This document shows, one piece after another, positions 45,888-55,394 of a stretch of 64,000 nt of DNA. This DNA comes from Pedobacter hartonius (GTDB taxonomy: Bacteria; Bacteroidota; Bacteroidia; Sphingobacteriales; Sphingobacteriaceae), in assembly GCF_900107535.1 (NCBI RefSeq), contig NZ_FNRA01000002.1:62001-126000 (forward strand). The letters run 5' to 3'. How positions within the stretch are numbered: position 1 is the stretch's first letter; each line of letters begins with the position of its first letter. The notes below the pieces were generated by a model. That model was not told the origin of the DNA. It searched no databases and saw only the letters and a list, made by a program, of their open reading frames with translations. The position numbers were made by a program, and so were the translations under genes.

Positions 45888-48002
45888 CTAATCTATAGAT
45901 TTTACTCTGCCTTTTGATTTGGCAATTACTTCATCCTGTACGTTTCTTGGAGCCGGATCATAATGATCAAATTCCATGGTAGAAGTTGCACGGCCTGAAG
46001 TAATGGTACGCAACTGAGTTACATAACCAAACATTTCAGAAAGAGGCACTGTAGCTTTGATCACTTGTGATCCGTTACGTGTATCCATTCCTAAAAGCTG
46101 ACCACGACGACGGTTCATATCACCGATTACATCACCCATGTTTTCTTCAGGAGTAAGGATCTCGATTTTCATGATAGGCTCCATCAATACCGGGTTACAT
46201 TTTGGTAACGCTTCACGGTAAGCCATTTTAGCTGCCAGTTCGAATGACAAAGCATCTGAATCGACTGCGTGGAATGAACCATCAATTAAACGTACTTTCA
46301 TGTCCGGAAGCGGATATCCTGCCAATACTCCGTTAGTCATAGATGCTGCAAATCCTTTTTCAACTGAAGGGATAAACTCACGTGGGATTGAACCACCTGT
46401 GATCTCGTTTACAAACTGTAAACCGCCTTTTTCCCAGTCGGCATCAATTGGAGATATGATCACCTGGATGTCTGCGAACTTACCACGACCACCAGATTGT
46501 TTTTTATACGTCTCACGGTGTTGAACTGTTCCGTTGATGGCTTCTTTATAAGCTACCTGCGGAGCACCCTGATTTACCTCAACTTTAAACTCACGTTTTA
46601 AACGGTCGATCAGGATGTCTAAGTGAAGCTCACCCATACCAGAGATTACAGTCTGACCAGTTTCCTCGTCAGTTTGAACCCTGAAGGTAGGATCTTCTTC
46701 AGCCAGTTTAGATAATCCCATACCCAGTTTATCAATATCAGCCTGAGTTTTTGGCTCAATTGCCAAACCGATAACCGGCTCAGGGAAGTTCATTGACTCA
46801 AGGATGATCGGGTTTTTCTCTTCGCAAAGCGTATCACCTGTTTTGATATCTTTGAAACCTACAACCGCAGCAATATCACCAGCTCCAACGTTAGGAATAG
46901 GATTTTGCTTGTTTGCATGCATCTGGAAGATACGGGAGATACGTTCTTTGTTTTCAGAACGTGCATTATAAACATAAGAACCTGCTTCCAGATTACCTGA
47001 ATATACACGGATAAAGCAAAGACGGCCTACGAAAGGATCTGTTGCAATTTTAAATGCCAAAGCTGCAAAAGGCTCTTTTTCATCAGGTTTACGTAATACT
47101 TCTTCGCCTGTATCAGGGTTGATACCAGTGATACCTTCCTGATCCATTGGTGAAGGCAATAATTCCATCACATAGTCAAGCATGGTCTGAACACCTTTGT
47201 TTTTGAAAGATGAACCACAAACCATTGGTACAATGGTAGCGTCAAGTACTGCTTTACGCAATGCATCAAGGATTTCACGTTCTGTAATTGAATTTGGATC
47301 TTCGAAGAATTTCTCCATCAAAGATTCATCATAATCAGCAACAGATTCCAGTAATTTCTCTCTCCATTCAGCAACCTCATCGATCATATCTTCCGGAATA
47401 GGCACTTCAGTAAAGGTCATTCCTTTATCATGCTCATTCCAAACGATACCACGGTTGTTAATTAAATCAACAACACCTGTAAAGTTATCTTCAGCACCGA
47501 TTGGCAACTGCAATGGAACTGCATTACTACCTAACATACTTTTAACCTGTCCAACAACTTTCAGGAAATCTGCACCGGAACGGTCCATTTTATTCACGAA
47601 GCCGATACGGGCAACATTGTAGTTGTTAGCCAGACGCCAGTTAGTTTCAGATTGAGGCTCAACACCGTCAACTGCAGAAAATAAGAATACCAAACCATCC
47701 AATACACGCAGTGAGCGGTTTACCTCAACGGTAAAATCCACGTGGCCCGGTGTATCAATGATGTTAATATGGTAATCTTGTCCCCTGTATTTCCAGCCTA
47801 CAGTAGTAGCAGCAGAAGTAATGGTAATACCACGTTCCTGCTCTTGTGCCATCCAGTCCATGGTAGCCGCACCTTCGTGCACTTCACCAATTTTGTGACT
47901 AACACCTGCATAATAAAGGATACGCTCTGTTGTTGTAGTCTTACCAGCATCAATATGCGCAGCAATACCGATGTTTCTTGTATATCTTAAGTCTCTTGAC
48001 AT
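45888..48002 (-). CDS. fusA: Translation elongation factor G
   Basis: 704 residues, five-domain GTPase that drives translocation. G1 [17 protein letters not shown] (about 15-31), G3 DTPGHVDF (about 82-89) and G4 NKMD (about 136-139) are intact. Domain IV has [12 protein letters not shown], and the C-terminus is normal. Lies between rpsG and rpsJ in the str operon. No second EF-G gene is in the window. Confidence 0.98.
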   Translation of the reverse strand: MSRDLRYTRNIGIAAHIDAGKTTTTERILYYAGVSHKIGEVHEGAATMDWMAQEQERGITITSAATTVGWKYRGQDYHINIIDTPGHVDFTVEVNRSLRVLDGLVFLFSAVDGVEPQSETNWRLANNYNVARIGFVNKMDRSGADFLKVVGQVKSMLGSNAVPLQLPIGAEDNFTGVVDLINNRGIVWNEHDKGMTFTEVPIPEDMIDEVAEWREKLLESVADYDESLMEKFFEDPNSITEREILDALRKAVLDATIVPMVCGSSFKNKGVQTMLDYVMELLPSPMDQEGITGINPDTGEEVLRKPDEKEPFAALAFKIATDPFVGRLCFIRVYSGNLEAGSYVYNARSENKERISRIFQMHANKQNPIPNVGAGDIAAVVGFKDIKTGDTLCEEKNPIILESMNFPEPVIGLAIEPKTQADIDKLGMGLSKLAEEDPTFRVQTDEETGQTVISGMGELHLDILIDRLKREFKVEVNQGAPQVAYKEAINGTVQHRETYKKQSGGRGKFADIQVIISPIDADWEKGGLQFVNEITGGSIPREFIPSVEKGFAASMTNGVLAGYPLPDMKVRLIDGSFHAVDSDALSFELAAKMAYREALPKCNPVLMEPIMKIEILTPEENMGDVIGDMNRRRGQLLGMDTRNGSQVIKATVPLSEMFGYVTQLRTITSGRATSTMEFDHYDPAPRNVQDEVIAKSKGRVKSID

Positions 48003-48018
48003 CTTATGATTTCAATAA

Positions 48019-48486
48019 TTAAAAACGGAAATGTGAGAACGCTTTGTTGGCTTCAGCCATTTTATGCGTATCTTCTTTCTTTTTAACAGCAGCACCTTCA
48101 CCTTTAGCAGCTGAAACGATCTCTCCTGCCAATTTTTCCTTCATGGTTTTTTCACCGCGTCTTCGTGCATAAGAAATTAACCATTTCATGCCTAAAGCAA
48201 TCTTGCGGTCAGGACGAACTTCTGTAGGAACCTGGAAGTTAGCACCACCAACACGGCGTGACTTCACCTCTACTGCAGGCATTACATTAGTTAAAGCACG
48301 TTTCCATACTTCTAAACCATTCTCACCAGCTTTTTTCTCAGCTAATTCTACTGCATCGTAAAAAATAGAGTAAGCGATGGATTTTTTTCCATCATACATC
48401 ATATTGTTTACAAATCTCGTCACCTGAACATCGTTAAATTTTGGATCAGGAAGGATTATTCTCTTTTTTGGTTTTGACTTTCTCAT
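48019..48486 (-). CDS. rpsG: 30S ribosomal protein S7
   Basis: 155 residues. Head assembly initiator that contacts mRNA at the E site. Starts [20 protein letters not shown] and includes the conserved [19 protein letters not shown] (about 77-95) and [20 protein letters not shown]. Normal order rpsL-rpsG-fusA. Confidence 0.98.
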   Translation of the reverse strand: MRKSKPKKRIILPDPKFNDVQVTRFVNNMMYDGKKSIAYSIFYDAVELAEKKAGENGLEVWKRALTNVMPAVEVKSRRVGGANFQVPTEVRPDRKIALGMKWLISYARRRGEKTMKEKLAGEIVSAAKGEGAAVKKKEDTHKMAEANKAFSHFRF

Positions 48487-48502
48487 TTGTTGTTCCTCCT
48501 AA

Positions 48503-48916
48503 TTATTTCTTTTTACCTTTTGTTGGTGCGGCAGCTACTTGTCCTGGTTTAGGACGTTTGGTACCATATTTTGAACGACGTTGGTTACGACCAGCAACAC
48601 CTGAAGTATCTAATGCTCCACGGATGATGTGATAACGTACTCCTGGTAAATCCTTAACACGACCACCACGGATCAATACGATAGAGTGTTCCTGTAAATT
48701 GTGACCTTCTCCAGGAATATAAGCGTTAACTTCTTTTCCATTGGTCAAACGTACACGCGCTACTTTACGCATTGCTGAGTTTGGTTTTTTAGGGGTAGTG
48801 GTATATACACGTGTACATACACCTCTTCGCTGTGGACAACTGTCCAACGCCGGAGACTTACTCTTGAACTCCAGTGCTACTCTACCTTTTCTAACTAATT
48901 GTTGAATGGTTGGCAT
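48503..48916 (-). CDS. rpsL: 30S ribosomal protein S12
   Basis: 137 residues. Decoding-centre protein. The loops [19 protein letters not shown] (about 40-58) and [20 protein letters not shown] (about 83-102) carry Lys43 and Lys88, the residues changed in classic streptomycin-resistant mutants, so the wild-type form is seen here. The basic C-terminal tail is slightly extended. First gene of the str operon, with a consensus promoter upstream. Confidence 0.98.
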   Translation of the reverse strand: MPTIQQLVRKGRVALEFKSKSPALDSCPQRRGVCTRVYTTTPKKPNSAMRKVARVRLTNGKEVNAYIPGEGHNLQEHSIVLIRGGRVKDLPGVRYHIIRGALDTSGVAGRNQRRSKYGTKRPKPGQVAAAPTKGKKK

Positions 48917-48970
48917 TGTTATTTGTTTTTTTTATTGTTATTAAAAACTTTACCCCTCAATAAGGGACTG

Positions 48971-49002
48971 CAAAGGTAAGACAATACATTTTATAAATCA
49001 AG
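48971..49002 (-). promoter_or_regulatory. Promoter of the rpsL-rpsG-fusA-rpsJ operon
   Basis: On the minus strand CTTG (48999-49002), 20 bases, then TACCTTTG (48971-48978). The leader is about 50 bases and contains a small CCCTTATTGAGGGG stem. Confidence 0.7.
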
Positions 49003-49016
49003 GGGTTAACAGAGAT

Positions 49017-49238
49017 TTAATGAAAAGTATTTAAATAAAGTTTCTCCACCTTTTTCCTCGCCCAGTCTGTCTTTCTTAAAAATGTGAGGCTGGATTTCAA
49101 ACTGGGATCATTATTAAAACAGGCAATCTTTATCATTTTGCCCAATTCAGGCCAACCATAATGCCACACCAGTTGTTTAAGAATAAACTCCAGGGTCTTC
49201 CCGTGTAAAGGATTGTTCGCTTGTTTTTCTTCTGCCAT
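49017..49238 (-). CDS. VF530-family (DUF2132) small DNA-binding-like protein
   Basis: 73 residues from ATG 49238, reading [20 protein letters not shown] then the [20 protein letters not shown] pattern of the VF530 family (about 75 residues), a helical domain that structural work linked to DNA binding. A longer upstream start would run through the promoter and repeat element and is rejected. A TACCTTTG -7 element lies 17 bases before the start. It reads towards rpsL with no terminator, so read-through into the str operon is possible. Confidence 0.85.
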   Translation of the reverse strand: MAEEKQANNPLHGKTLEFILKQLVWHYGWPELGKMIKIACFNNDPSLKSSLTFLRKTDWARKKVEKLYLNTFH

Positions 49239-49254
49239 ATCTATCGGAATGCTG

Positions 49255-49262
49255 CAAAGGTA
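49255..49262 (-). promoter_or_regulatory. -7 promoter element of the VF530 gene
   Basis: TACCTTTG followed by CAGC on the minus strand, identical to the -7 of rpsL. Leader about 10 bases. A -33 match is poor. Confidence 0.5.
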
Positions 49263-49329
49263 ATAATAAGATAAGGTATACGTGCATTTCAATTTTGCTT
49301 TCTGCCCGGTTTCCGGCCTTCTTTGCCCA

Positions 49330-49523
49330 GTATAAACTGATACTGAACAAGCATAGAACTCATATAAAACCTGCATTTTCCGTGCAGTCGTACTGGGGTT
49401 GGCCTGGGGTTGATCTGGGTATAGGCACGGAACCTCAGCGCAACCCCAGATCACCCCCAGACCAACCCTATATAAGATGCAAGTTCAGTATAAGTTCAAT
49501 ATGAGTTCAATATGAGTTTATAC
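49330..49523. repeat. 194-bp imperfect palindrome made of 11-bp-phased units
   Basis: The outer ends GTATAAACT (49330-49338) and AGTTTATAC (49515-49523) are exact inverted copies; the inner arms 49396-49419 and 49445-49468 pair at 22 of 24 positions. Cut every 11 bases from 49330, the sequence falls into related rows: AAC at columns 6-8 in rows 1-4, GGGTTGGCCTG then GGGTTGATCTG, GCAACCCCAGA then TCACCCCCAGA, and TTCAGTATAAG followed by TTCAATATGAG twice. It lies between divergent promoters and codes for nothing credible. Confidence 0.85.
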
Positions 49524-49611
49524 ACTGAGAAAATTTTTACGTAACCATCGTTCCGGAAGCCATTAACCCTGAATAAACCAGTCTTTGGCTGATAATCGCA
49601 TATTATTTGCT

Positions 49612-49619
49612 TATTTTTG
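49612..49619 (+). promoter_or_regulatory. -7 promoter element of the DUF2027 gene
   Basis: TATTTTTG then CC, 38 bases before the ATG. A TTTG lies 24 bases upstream (49584-49587), a little further than the usual 19-21. Confidence 0.45.
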
Positions 49620-49656
49620 CCTTAAACACAGCGTTGCATACTCTTAAGGAAAAATT

Positions 49657-50292
49657 ATGAATTTGAATTTAGGCGACTTCGTCCGTTTCGTGGACGAGAA
49701 TATAGAGGGTACCATTACCCGCATCATTGATAAGGATACGATCGGTGTAACTGATGCCAATGATTTTGAGATACCTGTACTGGCCTCTAAAGTAACACTG
49801 GTACATGGTGAGATCCCGGAAGATAACGCTGTTGTTTCCAACAGGCAAAGTGTGGTCACTCCTATAGCAGAATTTAAAAAAGAAGGGGTTTATCTGGCCC
49901 TGGTAGCTGATCAGCACAGTGCTGCAGTGGCGCACTTCCACCTGCTGAACGAAACCTCCTTCCAGCTGCTGGCCAGTATGACTACTGAAAAAGGGGGAAC
50001 CTATAAAGGTGAATTTGCCGCGCTTATTCCGGCTGGCAGTGCAAAGAAAATCTATTCTGCCAATATGGGCGATATCCAGTTATGGCCAAAGTTCAACATC
50101 GAGGTGCTGTTCTCTACCTCTGCGAATGTTGAACCTCCTGCTCCGCTGGTGTATAATGAAAGCATCAAAGGAAAAGACCTCTCGGTGTCTAAAGTGGAGA
50201 TCGCCCTGCTGAAACAAAAAGGCTGGCTGATCAGGCTGGATGAACCGGAACCGCAGATCGATATGCAGAAATTAAAGGATAGCTTCAAATAG
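49657..50292 (+). CDS. DUF2027 domain protein lacking an Smr domain
   Basis: 211 residues, no signal peptide. N-terminal SH3-like part (LGDFVRFVDENIEGTITRII, about 5-24) and a central beta-rich domain match DUF2027 proteins of Bacteroidetes. In the family members I know, a C-terminal Smr nuclease-like domain (DLHxE...) follows; here the protein stops at MQKLKDSFK just after the linker, and no Smr sequence follows in any frame before the terminator. It is either a truncated paralogue or a short form with a separate role. Confidence 0.8.
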   Translation: MNLNLGDFVRFVDENIEGTITRIIDKDTIGVTDANDFEIPVLASKVTLVHGEIPEDNAVVSNRQSVVTPIAEFKKEGVYLALVADQHSAAVAHFHLLNETSFQLLASMTTEKGGTYKGEFAALIPAGSAKKIYSANMGDIQLWPKFNIEVLFSTSANVEPPAPLVYNESIKGKDLSVSKVEIALLKQKGWLIRLDEPEPQIDMQKLKDSFK

Positions 50293-50361
50293 AGATAGGC
50301 TGGGTATTTCTCATTGCAAAGCGTAAAAACACAAAGCGCAAAGGAGATCTTCGGGCTTCGC

Positions 50362-50441
50362 AAAAAAGACGAATCCTGCTTTCCATGCTGACTGCTGCTG
50401 AAGGGCAGCCGAAAGCATGGAAAGCAGGATTCGTCTTTTTT
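50362..50441. terminator. Very long bidirectional terminator hairpin
   Basis: A perfect 27-bp stem (50362-50388 with 50415-50441), 26-base loop with its own small GCTGC/GCAGC stem; A-run on the left, T-run on the right. It lies between converging genes. Confidence 0.9.
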
Positions 50442-50479
50442 TAGGTTATCCACAGCATGATGCTTAACGCATCCGCCGG

Positions 50480-52453
50480 TTATTTTGTCCAGGTATTGTT
50501 TGATTCATCTGAATCCGGCAGCTGATGATCAGGATCAAGCACTACGGACACCACTTCTTCAGTAGTGGCATAATTCACTGTCCAGGTTTTATTCCTCATC
50601 CATACATCAACCGGTATTTTGATCATATCAGTTTTACCGCTGGCGGTTTTCACCTGCAGGATCACCGGCATAGGCATTTTGTCTAAATTGGCAATGACGA
50701 TGCTGTAGCCTTCCAGCTGGTCTCCTTTTTTTGAAGGTGTTACTGAAGTAAGGGCCTGGTCCATTTTCCAGTTCTCTAAGAACCAGCCTCTCCAGAACCA
50801 GGACAGGTCTTCACCGGCCCCGTTTTCCATTGACCGGAAAAAGTCGGACGGTGTTGGATGTTTGAAAGACCACTGTTTAATATAATTCTTAAAGGCATAG
50901 TCAAAACGGTCAGCACCCAGCACATGGTCACGCAGGATGTTTAACCCCCAGCTTGGTTTACTGTAGAGATTGACACCGATATTCTGCTCAATCATCGCAT
51001 CGGGGCTTAACATGATGTATTCCCTGTTTGGCTGCGCCATATATTTTGCGGCCTTATGCAGATCGTCCGGGGCAGCTTTATACTCACCGTTATTGAAGGC
51101 GTCTGAAGACAAGCCATTGATGAACGTATTGAAGCCTTCATCCATCCAGCCGTATTTACGCTCATTACTGCCAACGATCATCGGGAACCAGGTATGCCCG
51201 AACTCGTGGTCTATCACTCCGTATGCCTGTGCATTTTTGGCCTTCCAGCCGCAGAAAACGATTCCGGGATACTCCATACCGCTAACATTGGATGCGATGT
51301 TCACTGCCATGGGGTAAGGGTATTCGAACCACTTGTTTGAATAGTGCTCAATAGAGGCCTTCACGTATTCTACTCCCCTTCCATAACTGTCAGCCCCGCT
51401 GCTCTCTACCGGATGGGCAGAAACAGCTAATGATTTTTTTCCGCTGGGCAGGTTGATCTTTGCGGCATCCAGCACAAAGGCTTTGGATGATGACCATGCC
51501 ACATCCCTGGTATTGGTCATCTTAAACTTCCAGGTAAGCTTATCTTTTGCGGGGCGCGATTTAGGGTCAAGCACTTCCTCAGCAGAACGGATGACAACAG
51601 TTTTATCGCTTAGTTTCGCCGCATTCCAGCGCTTCAGCTGCTCGGCAGTGAATACTTCCTGCGGATTCAACAATTCTCCGGAGCCCATAAGTATCTGGTT
51701 GCCCGGTGCAGTAACGCTATAAGTAACATCTCCGTATTCACAGTAAAATTCACCGGCTCCCCAGTAAGGCAGGGTATTCCAGCCCAGCACATCGTCATAT
51801 ACACACAATCTTGGGAACCACTGTGCAATCGTATATATCTCTCCGTTTTGGGTGCTCAGGTGCCCCATTCTGTCCGATCCGTTGATCGGGATCACAAAAG
51901 AGAAGTTCATTTTTATAGTAACCACATCTCCTTCAGCTCCCAATGGCTGATCCAAACGGATCTGCATGCGAGTATCCTCGGTGATGGATGTGAATTTAAC
52001 AGGGCCCGCCTTTTTAGAGACCGTAAGGCCGCTGATCTGGTATCCTCCGTTTACTTTTTCACCGCGTGCACCGTAACGGCTCCCTAATTTGATCAGTCCG
52101 TTACCCCTTGAGTTTTTCTCAAAAAGATTCTGATCAAGCTGTAACCAGATATAGGGCAGTTGATCAGGACTATTGTTTTTATAAGTGATGGTAACTGTTC
52201 CGTTTACCGTGTTCGTCTGATCATCCAGATTGGCCGTAACAGCGTAATCTGCACGGTTTTGCCAATATTTAGGTCCTGGATATCCACTTGCTGAACGGAA
52301 TTCATTGCCGTTCTGGGTGTAAAAAAGCGGACTAAAAGCGGCATGCGGATCATAATTGCCCGGCGCTGCAGGGGCTTGCTGTGCCTGGGCACTGATACTA
52401 AATGCAAAAAACACTACATAAAGAAGTGTTCTTTGAACAAACGGGTTATTCAT
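50480..52453 (-). CDS. M1-family zinc metallopeptidase, secreted
   Basis: 657 residues with a signal peptide (cleavage near AQA, about residue 24). The zinc site is HEFGH (416-420) with E439 in WMDEGFN; SGMEYPG (391-397) replaces the usual GAMEN loop, as in many Bacteroidetes M1 members. Domain order: N-terminal beta sandwich, catalytic domain (about 230-560), C-terminal part. Probably a periplasmic or surface aminopeptidase. Starts 27 bases after the upstream exported gene, likely one operon. Confidence 0.9.
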   Translation of the reverse strand: MNNPFVQRTLLYVVFFAFSISAQAQQAPAAPGNYDPHAAFSPLFYTQNGNEFRSASGYPGPKYWQNRADYAVTANLDDQTNTVNGTVTITYKNNSPDQLPYIWLQLDQNLFEKNSRGNGLIKLGSRYGARGEKVNGGYQISGLTVSKKAGPVKFTSITEDTRMQIRLDQPLGAEGDVVTIKMNFSFVIPINGSDRMGHLSTQNGEIYTIAQWFPRLCVYDDVLGWNTLPYWGAGEFYCEYGDVTYSVTAPGNQILMGSGELLNPQEVFTAEQLKRWNAAKLSDKTVVIRSAEEVLDPKSRPAKDKLTWKFKMTNTRDVAWSSSKAFVLDAAKINLPSGKKSLAVSAHPVESSGADSYGRGVEYVKASIEHYSNKWFEYPYPMAVNIASNVSGMEYPGIVFCGWKAKNAQAYGVIDHEFGHTWFPMIVGSNERKYGWMDEGFNTFINGLSSDAFNNGEYKAAPDDLHKAAKYMAQPNREYIMLSPDAMIEQNIGVNLYSKPSWGLNILRDHVLGADRFDYAFKNYIKQWSFKHPTPSDFFRSMENGAGEDLSWFWRGWFLENWKMDQALTSVTPSKKGDQLEGYSIVIANLDKMPMPVILQVKTASGKTDMIKIPVDVWMRNKTWTVNYATTEEVVSVVLDPDHQLPDSDESNNTWTK

Positions 52454-52480
52454 TAATTCAGGTTTTATATGTTAAGGAAA

Positions 52481-53218
52481 TTAGTTCTTTTTTGTTGTCG
52501 GAACAGGCGGCAGTCTTCTTCCTTCAGGCGGCAATTTCAACCAGGTCTGGTAAGCCTGGGCAATATAGAAATCGTAATTAAAAGGATGGTCGCTTTTCAC
52601 CCTCGCAACAGATGGCCTGTACAAATTGATAAAATCTTTGAGTTCCTGCCCCTGAAGTTTGATCAGTTCGCCCACATGTTCTTCATTAAAATATTGATTG
52701 ATCTCTGTTTCGTAGGCAGAGGTCTCTTCCAGTCTTTTTACTTTGGCCCTTTCACGTTTATCCTTTCCTGAACCAAAGGCTAAGCCCACACCTCCCGCGC
52801 GGCTGGTATTGGTGGTTGGCGGAATACCTGATACGCGGTTAAATCCAGGCGCATTGGGATCTTTCAGCTGGAGGTCGTTCGATAGTTTTGCTCCCCTGAC
52901 CTCAACCTGCTTAAGGTTAGTGGACTGGGACGGAAGATAGATCGTTTTGGCCTGCAGATTGGTCAGGTAAAGCGTATCGGTATGGTATCCCGGCAGGGAG
53001 AATTCCAGCAAGTCTCCTTTGTTGGCCGTAATTGTAAATTGCCCGGCGGCCCCGGTTACTACAACCTTCTGGTTGTTCAGATTTTTTACTGTTACTTTTT
53101 GAAGAGGAAAACTCTTGTTCTCATAATCAAATACTCCGCCGCTGATCCCGGTTTGAGCGAACGTATATACTGGTATCGTCAATAACAATACGATAATTAA
53201 CCTCTTAAGCATTTTCAT
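52481..53218 (-). CDS. Exported protein with carboxypeptidase-regulatory-like domain, hypothetical
   Basis: 245 residues: signal peptide (about 1-22), then a beta-sandwich of the CarboxypepD_reg type (about 25-105; GGVFDYENKSFPLQKVTVKN opening), then a charged region that looks partly helical (about 155-215) and a Pro-rich basic end (LPPEGRRLPPVPTTKKN). Role unknown; its operon partner is the M1 peptidase. A TATATTTG -7 element lies about 50 bases upstream. Confidence 0.82.
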   Translation of the reverse strand: MKMLKRLIIVLLLTIPVYTFAQTGISGGVFDYENKSFPLQKVTVKNLNNQKVVVTGAAGQFTITANKGDLLEFSLPGYHTDTLYLTNLQAKTIYLPSQSTNLKQVEVRGAKLSNDLQLKDPNAPGFNRVSGIPPTTNTSRAGGVGLAFGSGKDKRERAKVKRLEETSAYETEINQYFNEEHVGELIKLQGQELKDFINLYRPSVARVKSDHPFNYDFYIAQAYQTWLKLPPEGRRLPPVPTTKKN

Positions 53219-53270
53219 TTTTTTATTATCTTGTCTTATCCTGATGAAGCTTGCATGAAGATGCAGGTTC

Positions 53271-53278
53271 CAAATATA
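53271..53278 (-). promoter_or_regulatory. -7 promoter element of the CarboxypepD-like/M1 peptidase operon
   Basis: TATATTTG then GAAC on the minus strand, 53 bases before the ATG at 53218. No clear -33 element. Confidence 0.4.
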
Positions 53279-53330
53279 ATTTAGTTTCGCACTTTGTATT
53301 ACATTTTAACAATTATTAACATGTAATAGT

Positions 53331-53681
53331 TTAACTATTCAACAAATCCCTGTATTGTTCTTCATCAAAACTGATCAGCACAGCCTTTCCGTCTTTTTCC
53401 ACTACTGGGCGTTTAATGGCACTTGGATTTTCCAGCAGCACCGCTATCGCCGTTGTCTCATCCTTTACCTGCTCCTGCTGCTCCGGAGATAGCTTTTTCC
53501 AGGTGGTCCCTTTTTTATTCAACACCTTTTCCCAGCCGAAAACGGCAAACCACTCCCCGAGTTTCTCCGCTGTGATCCCCTGTTTCTTAAAATCATGGAA
53601 TTCATATCCCAGGTCGTTAGCCGTTAACCATGCTCTTACTTTTTTAACTGTATTACAATTCGGAATCCCGTATACGATCAT
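53331..53681 (-). CDS. Spx/ArsC (YffB-like) thioredoxin-fold protein
   Basis: 116 residues, the usual ArsC/Spx-family length. The N-terminal active-site motif reads MIVYGIPNCNTVKKVRAWL with one Cys (C9) and no second Cys three residues on, as in YffB-type proteins. The family's later RPVVEKDGK segment (about 91-99) is present. True arsenate reduction is doubtful, and no ars genes are adjacent. Probably a cytosolic glutathione- or thioredoxin-linked reductase. Confidence 0.85.
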   Translation of the reverse strand: MIVYGIPNCNTVKKVRAWLTANDLGYEFHDFKKQGITAEKLGEWFAVFGWEKVLNKKGTTWKKLSPEQQEQVKDETTAIAVLLENPSAIKRPVVEKDGKAVLISFDEEQYRDLLNS

Positions 53682-53806
53682 ATATGATGAAATAAAGGCG
53701 CAAAGCTAGCCATATTTCCGTATTCGTCACATTTTTTTAGATCTTCATCACATTTTATGCAGAGGGACGAAAATCCGCCGTAGTATTGTACCGACGAACC
53801 CGACAT

Positions 53807-53850
53807 GATTAAAATAATTATTGCCCCGCGTACTTAATAATTATTTAATC
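53807..53850. repeat. Inverted repeat in the divergent gap before the LytS-type kinase gene
   Basis: GATTAAAATAATTATT (53807-53822) and AATAATTATTTAATC (53836-53850) are inverted copies apart from one extra A, around a GC-rich 13-base centre. It lies 45 bases before the kinase start, in an operator-like place. Confidence 0.55.
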
Positions 53851-53894
53851 ATCAAAGGCTCCATCTAACAATTGAAAGCAAATAGAACAAGTAG

Positions 53895-55391
53895 ATGAAT
53901 ATAAAAGATTTAAATAAAATAGAGTTCTGGGCAGCAAGTTCAATTTATGGCTGTGCTATACTTATGCTCATTTCAAATGGTTCCGATGCCTATACGCACA
54001 AGCCCTTCCAGTTTAGCGAGGCAAAGATAGGTTTCAGCTATTTATCTAATTACTTCCTTCCTGAGCTGTTCCGGTATTCTATCCTTTACTTCTGTTTCCT
54101 GATGCTCAATTTTTGCTGCCTGCCCCCGCTGTACAATAAGATAAATATTGGGTTTAACGGGGCTATTGTGCTGGTCATGTACCTGGTGTCCGGACTGGTG
54201 ATCAGCATTACCCACACCTACAGCAAGGCCTATATACTGGTGCAGTACGCGGATATAGACGATGCCTATATTCAGATCTTTTTTAAAGGTTTCACTTATT
54301 CTGCCTGGCTGGTACTGCTCATCTGTATCTATGTGGCGTTGAAAAAATTGCTGATCTACCTTACCGACAACAAAGATAACGATATCCGGAACCAGATGAA
54401 ACTTGAGATCGTTTTCGGACTGGCCTTTTGGTTCGTAGGCGTCCTGCTTTGGCTGGCAGCGGGGGTGGACTTTGATGTGATCCTCTGCTGGACACTGGTG
54501 ATCATGGCCTGCATATTTTTAACAATCTATTCCATCTATTATCTCATCCCTTCCTTAGGCACACAGATCAATCCATCCCGTACCTTTTACGGAAAAATTA
54601 CTTTACTGACATTCCTGATCGCTATACCCATCGGATTGGTCGGGGCCCTGATCAGCGGAAAGGGAGAGTTCTTCATTATTGTAAATCTTTTTCATATTAC
54701 AGCCCAACTGGTAATCAGTGCCCCCCTGGCCTGGTATATCTACAAACAGAGAAACGAAACCGAACAGCAGATATTCACGCTTAAAAAGGAACTTCGCAAA
54801 TCGGATGCTTCGCTGGGTTTTCTGAAATCACAGATCAACCCCCATTTTCTTTTTAATGCATTGAATACACTCTATGGAACAGCCCTGCAGGAAAATGCCG
54901 AACGTACAGGCGAGGGCATACAAAAGCTTGGAGATATGATGCGCTTCATGCTCCAGGAGAATATGCAGGACAAAATCTCCCTTAGCAGGGATATTGATTA
55001 CCTGAATAATTACATCGCTTTGCAAAAGCTAAGGACGTCAGTATCGGTAGACATCCTGATCAGCACCGAGATCGAAGAACAGTTTACCACGCTGCAGATT
55101 GCACCAATGCTGCTGATCCCTTTTGTAGAAAACGCCTTTAAACATGGCATCAGCTTACAGTCGCCCTCACATATCAAAGTTACCCTGCAAACCAAGGGAA
55201 AGACCCTTTACTTTGACGTAAACAATAGTATTCATCTCAAAGCTGATGGTGACCCTGAGAAACTTCAAAGCGGTATAGGGCTGCAGAACGTAAGGCAACG
55301 TCTGGAGTTACTGTATCCTAAGAAACATGAACTCATTATCAGGGAAAGTGCAAAAGAGTTTTTCGTACATTTAACGCTGAACTTAGATTAA
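53895..55391 (+). CDS. LytS-type sensor histidine kinase
   Basis: 498 residues. About eight membrane spans fill residues 10-285; a His_kinase domain follows with SQINPHFLFNALNTLYG (phospho-acceptor H317) and a compact ATPase part (PFVENAFKHG around 409-418, GIGLQNVRQRLELLYP near 466-481). The sensing part is the membrane bundle itself, with no large periplasmic domain. It ends 3 bases before the LytTR regulator gene, clearly a two-component pair. Signal unknown. Confidence 0.93.
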   Translation: MNIKDLNKIEFWAASSIYGCAILMLISNGSDAYTHKPFQFSEAKIGFSYLSNYFLPELFRYSILYFCFLMLNFCCLPPLYNKINIGFNGAIVLVMYLVSGLVISITHTYSKAYILVQYADIDDAYIQIFFKGFTYSAWLVLLICIYVALKKLLIYLTDNKDNDIRNQMKLEIVFGLAFWFVGVLLWLAAGVDFDVILCWTLVIMACIFLTIYSIYYLIPSLGTQINPSRTFYGKITLLTFLIAIPIGLVGALISGKGEFFIIVNLFHITAQLVISAPLAWYIYKQRNETEQQIFTLKKELRKSDASLGFLKSQINPHFLFNALNTLYGTALQENAERTGEGIQKLGDMMRFMLQENMQDKISLSRDIDYLNNYIALQKLRTSVSVDILISTEIEEQFTTLQIAPMLLIPFVENAFKHGISLQSPSHIKVTLQTKGKTLYFDVNNSIHLKADGDPEKLQSGIGLQNVRQRLELLYPKKHELIIRESAKEFFVHLTLNLD

Positions 55392-55394
55392 CAA

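Noticed and set aside
49239..49454. N-terminal extension of the VF530 protein
   Set aside because: It would translate the promoter and the 11-bp-phased repeat; the family begins at the inner ATG at 49238.
53297..53328. TATTACAT/ATGTAATA inverted repeat after the Spx-like gene
   Set aside because: Short, AT-rich and without a T-run, so it does not stand above chance in this AT-rich gap.
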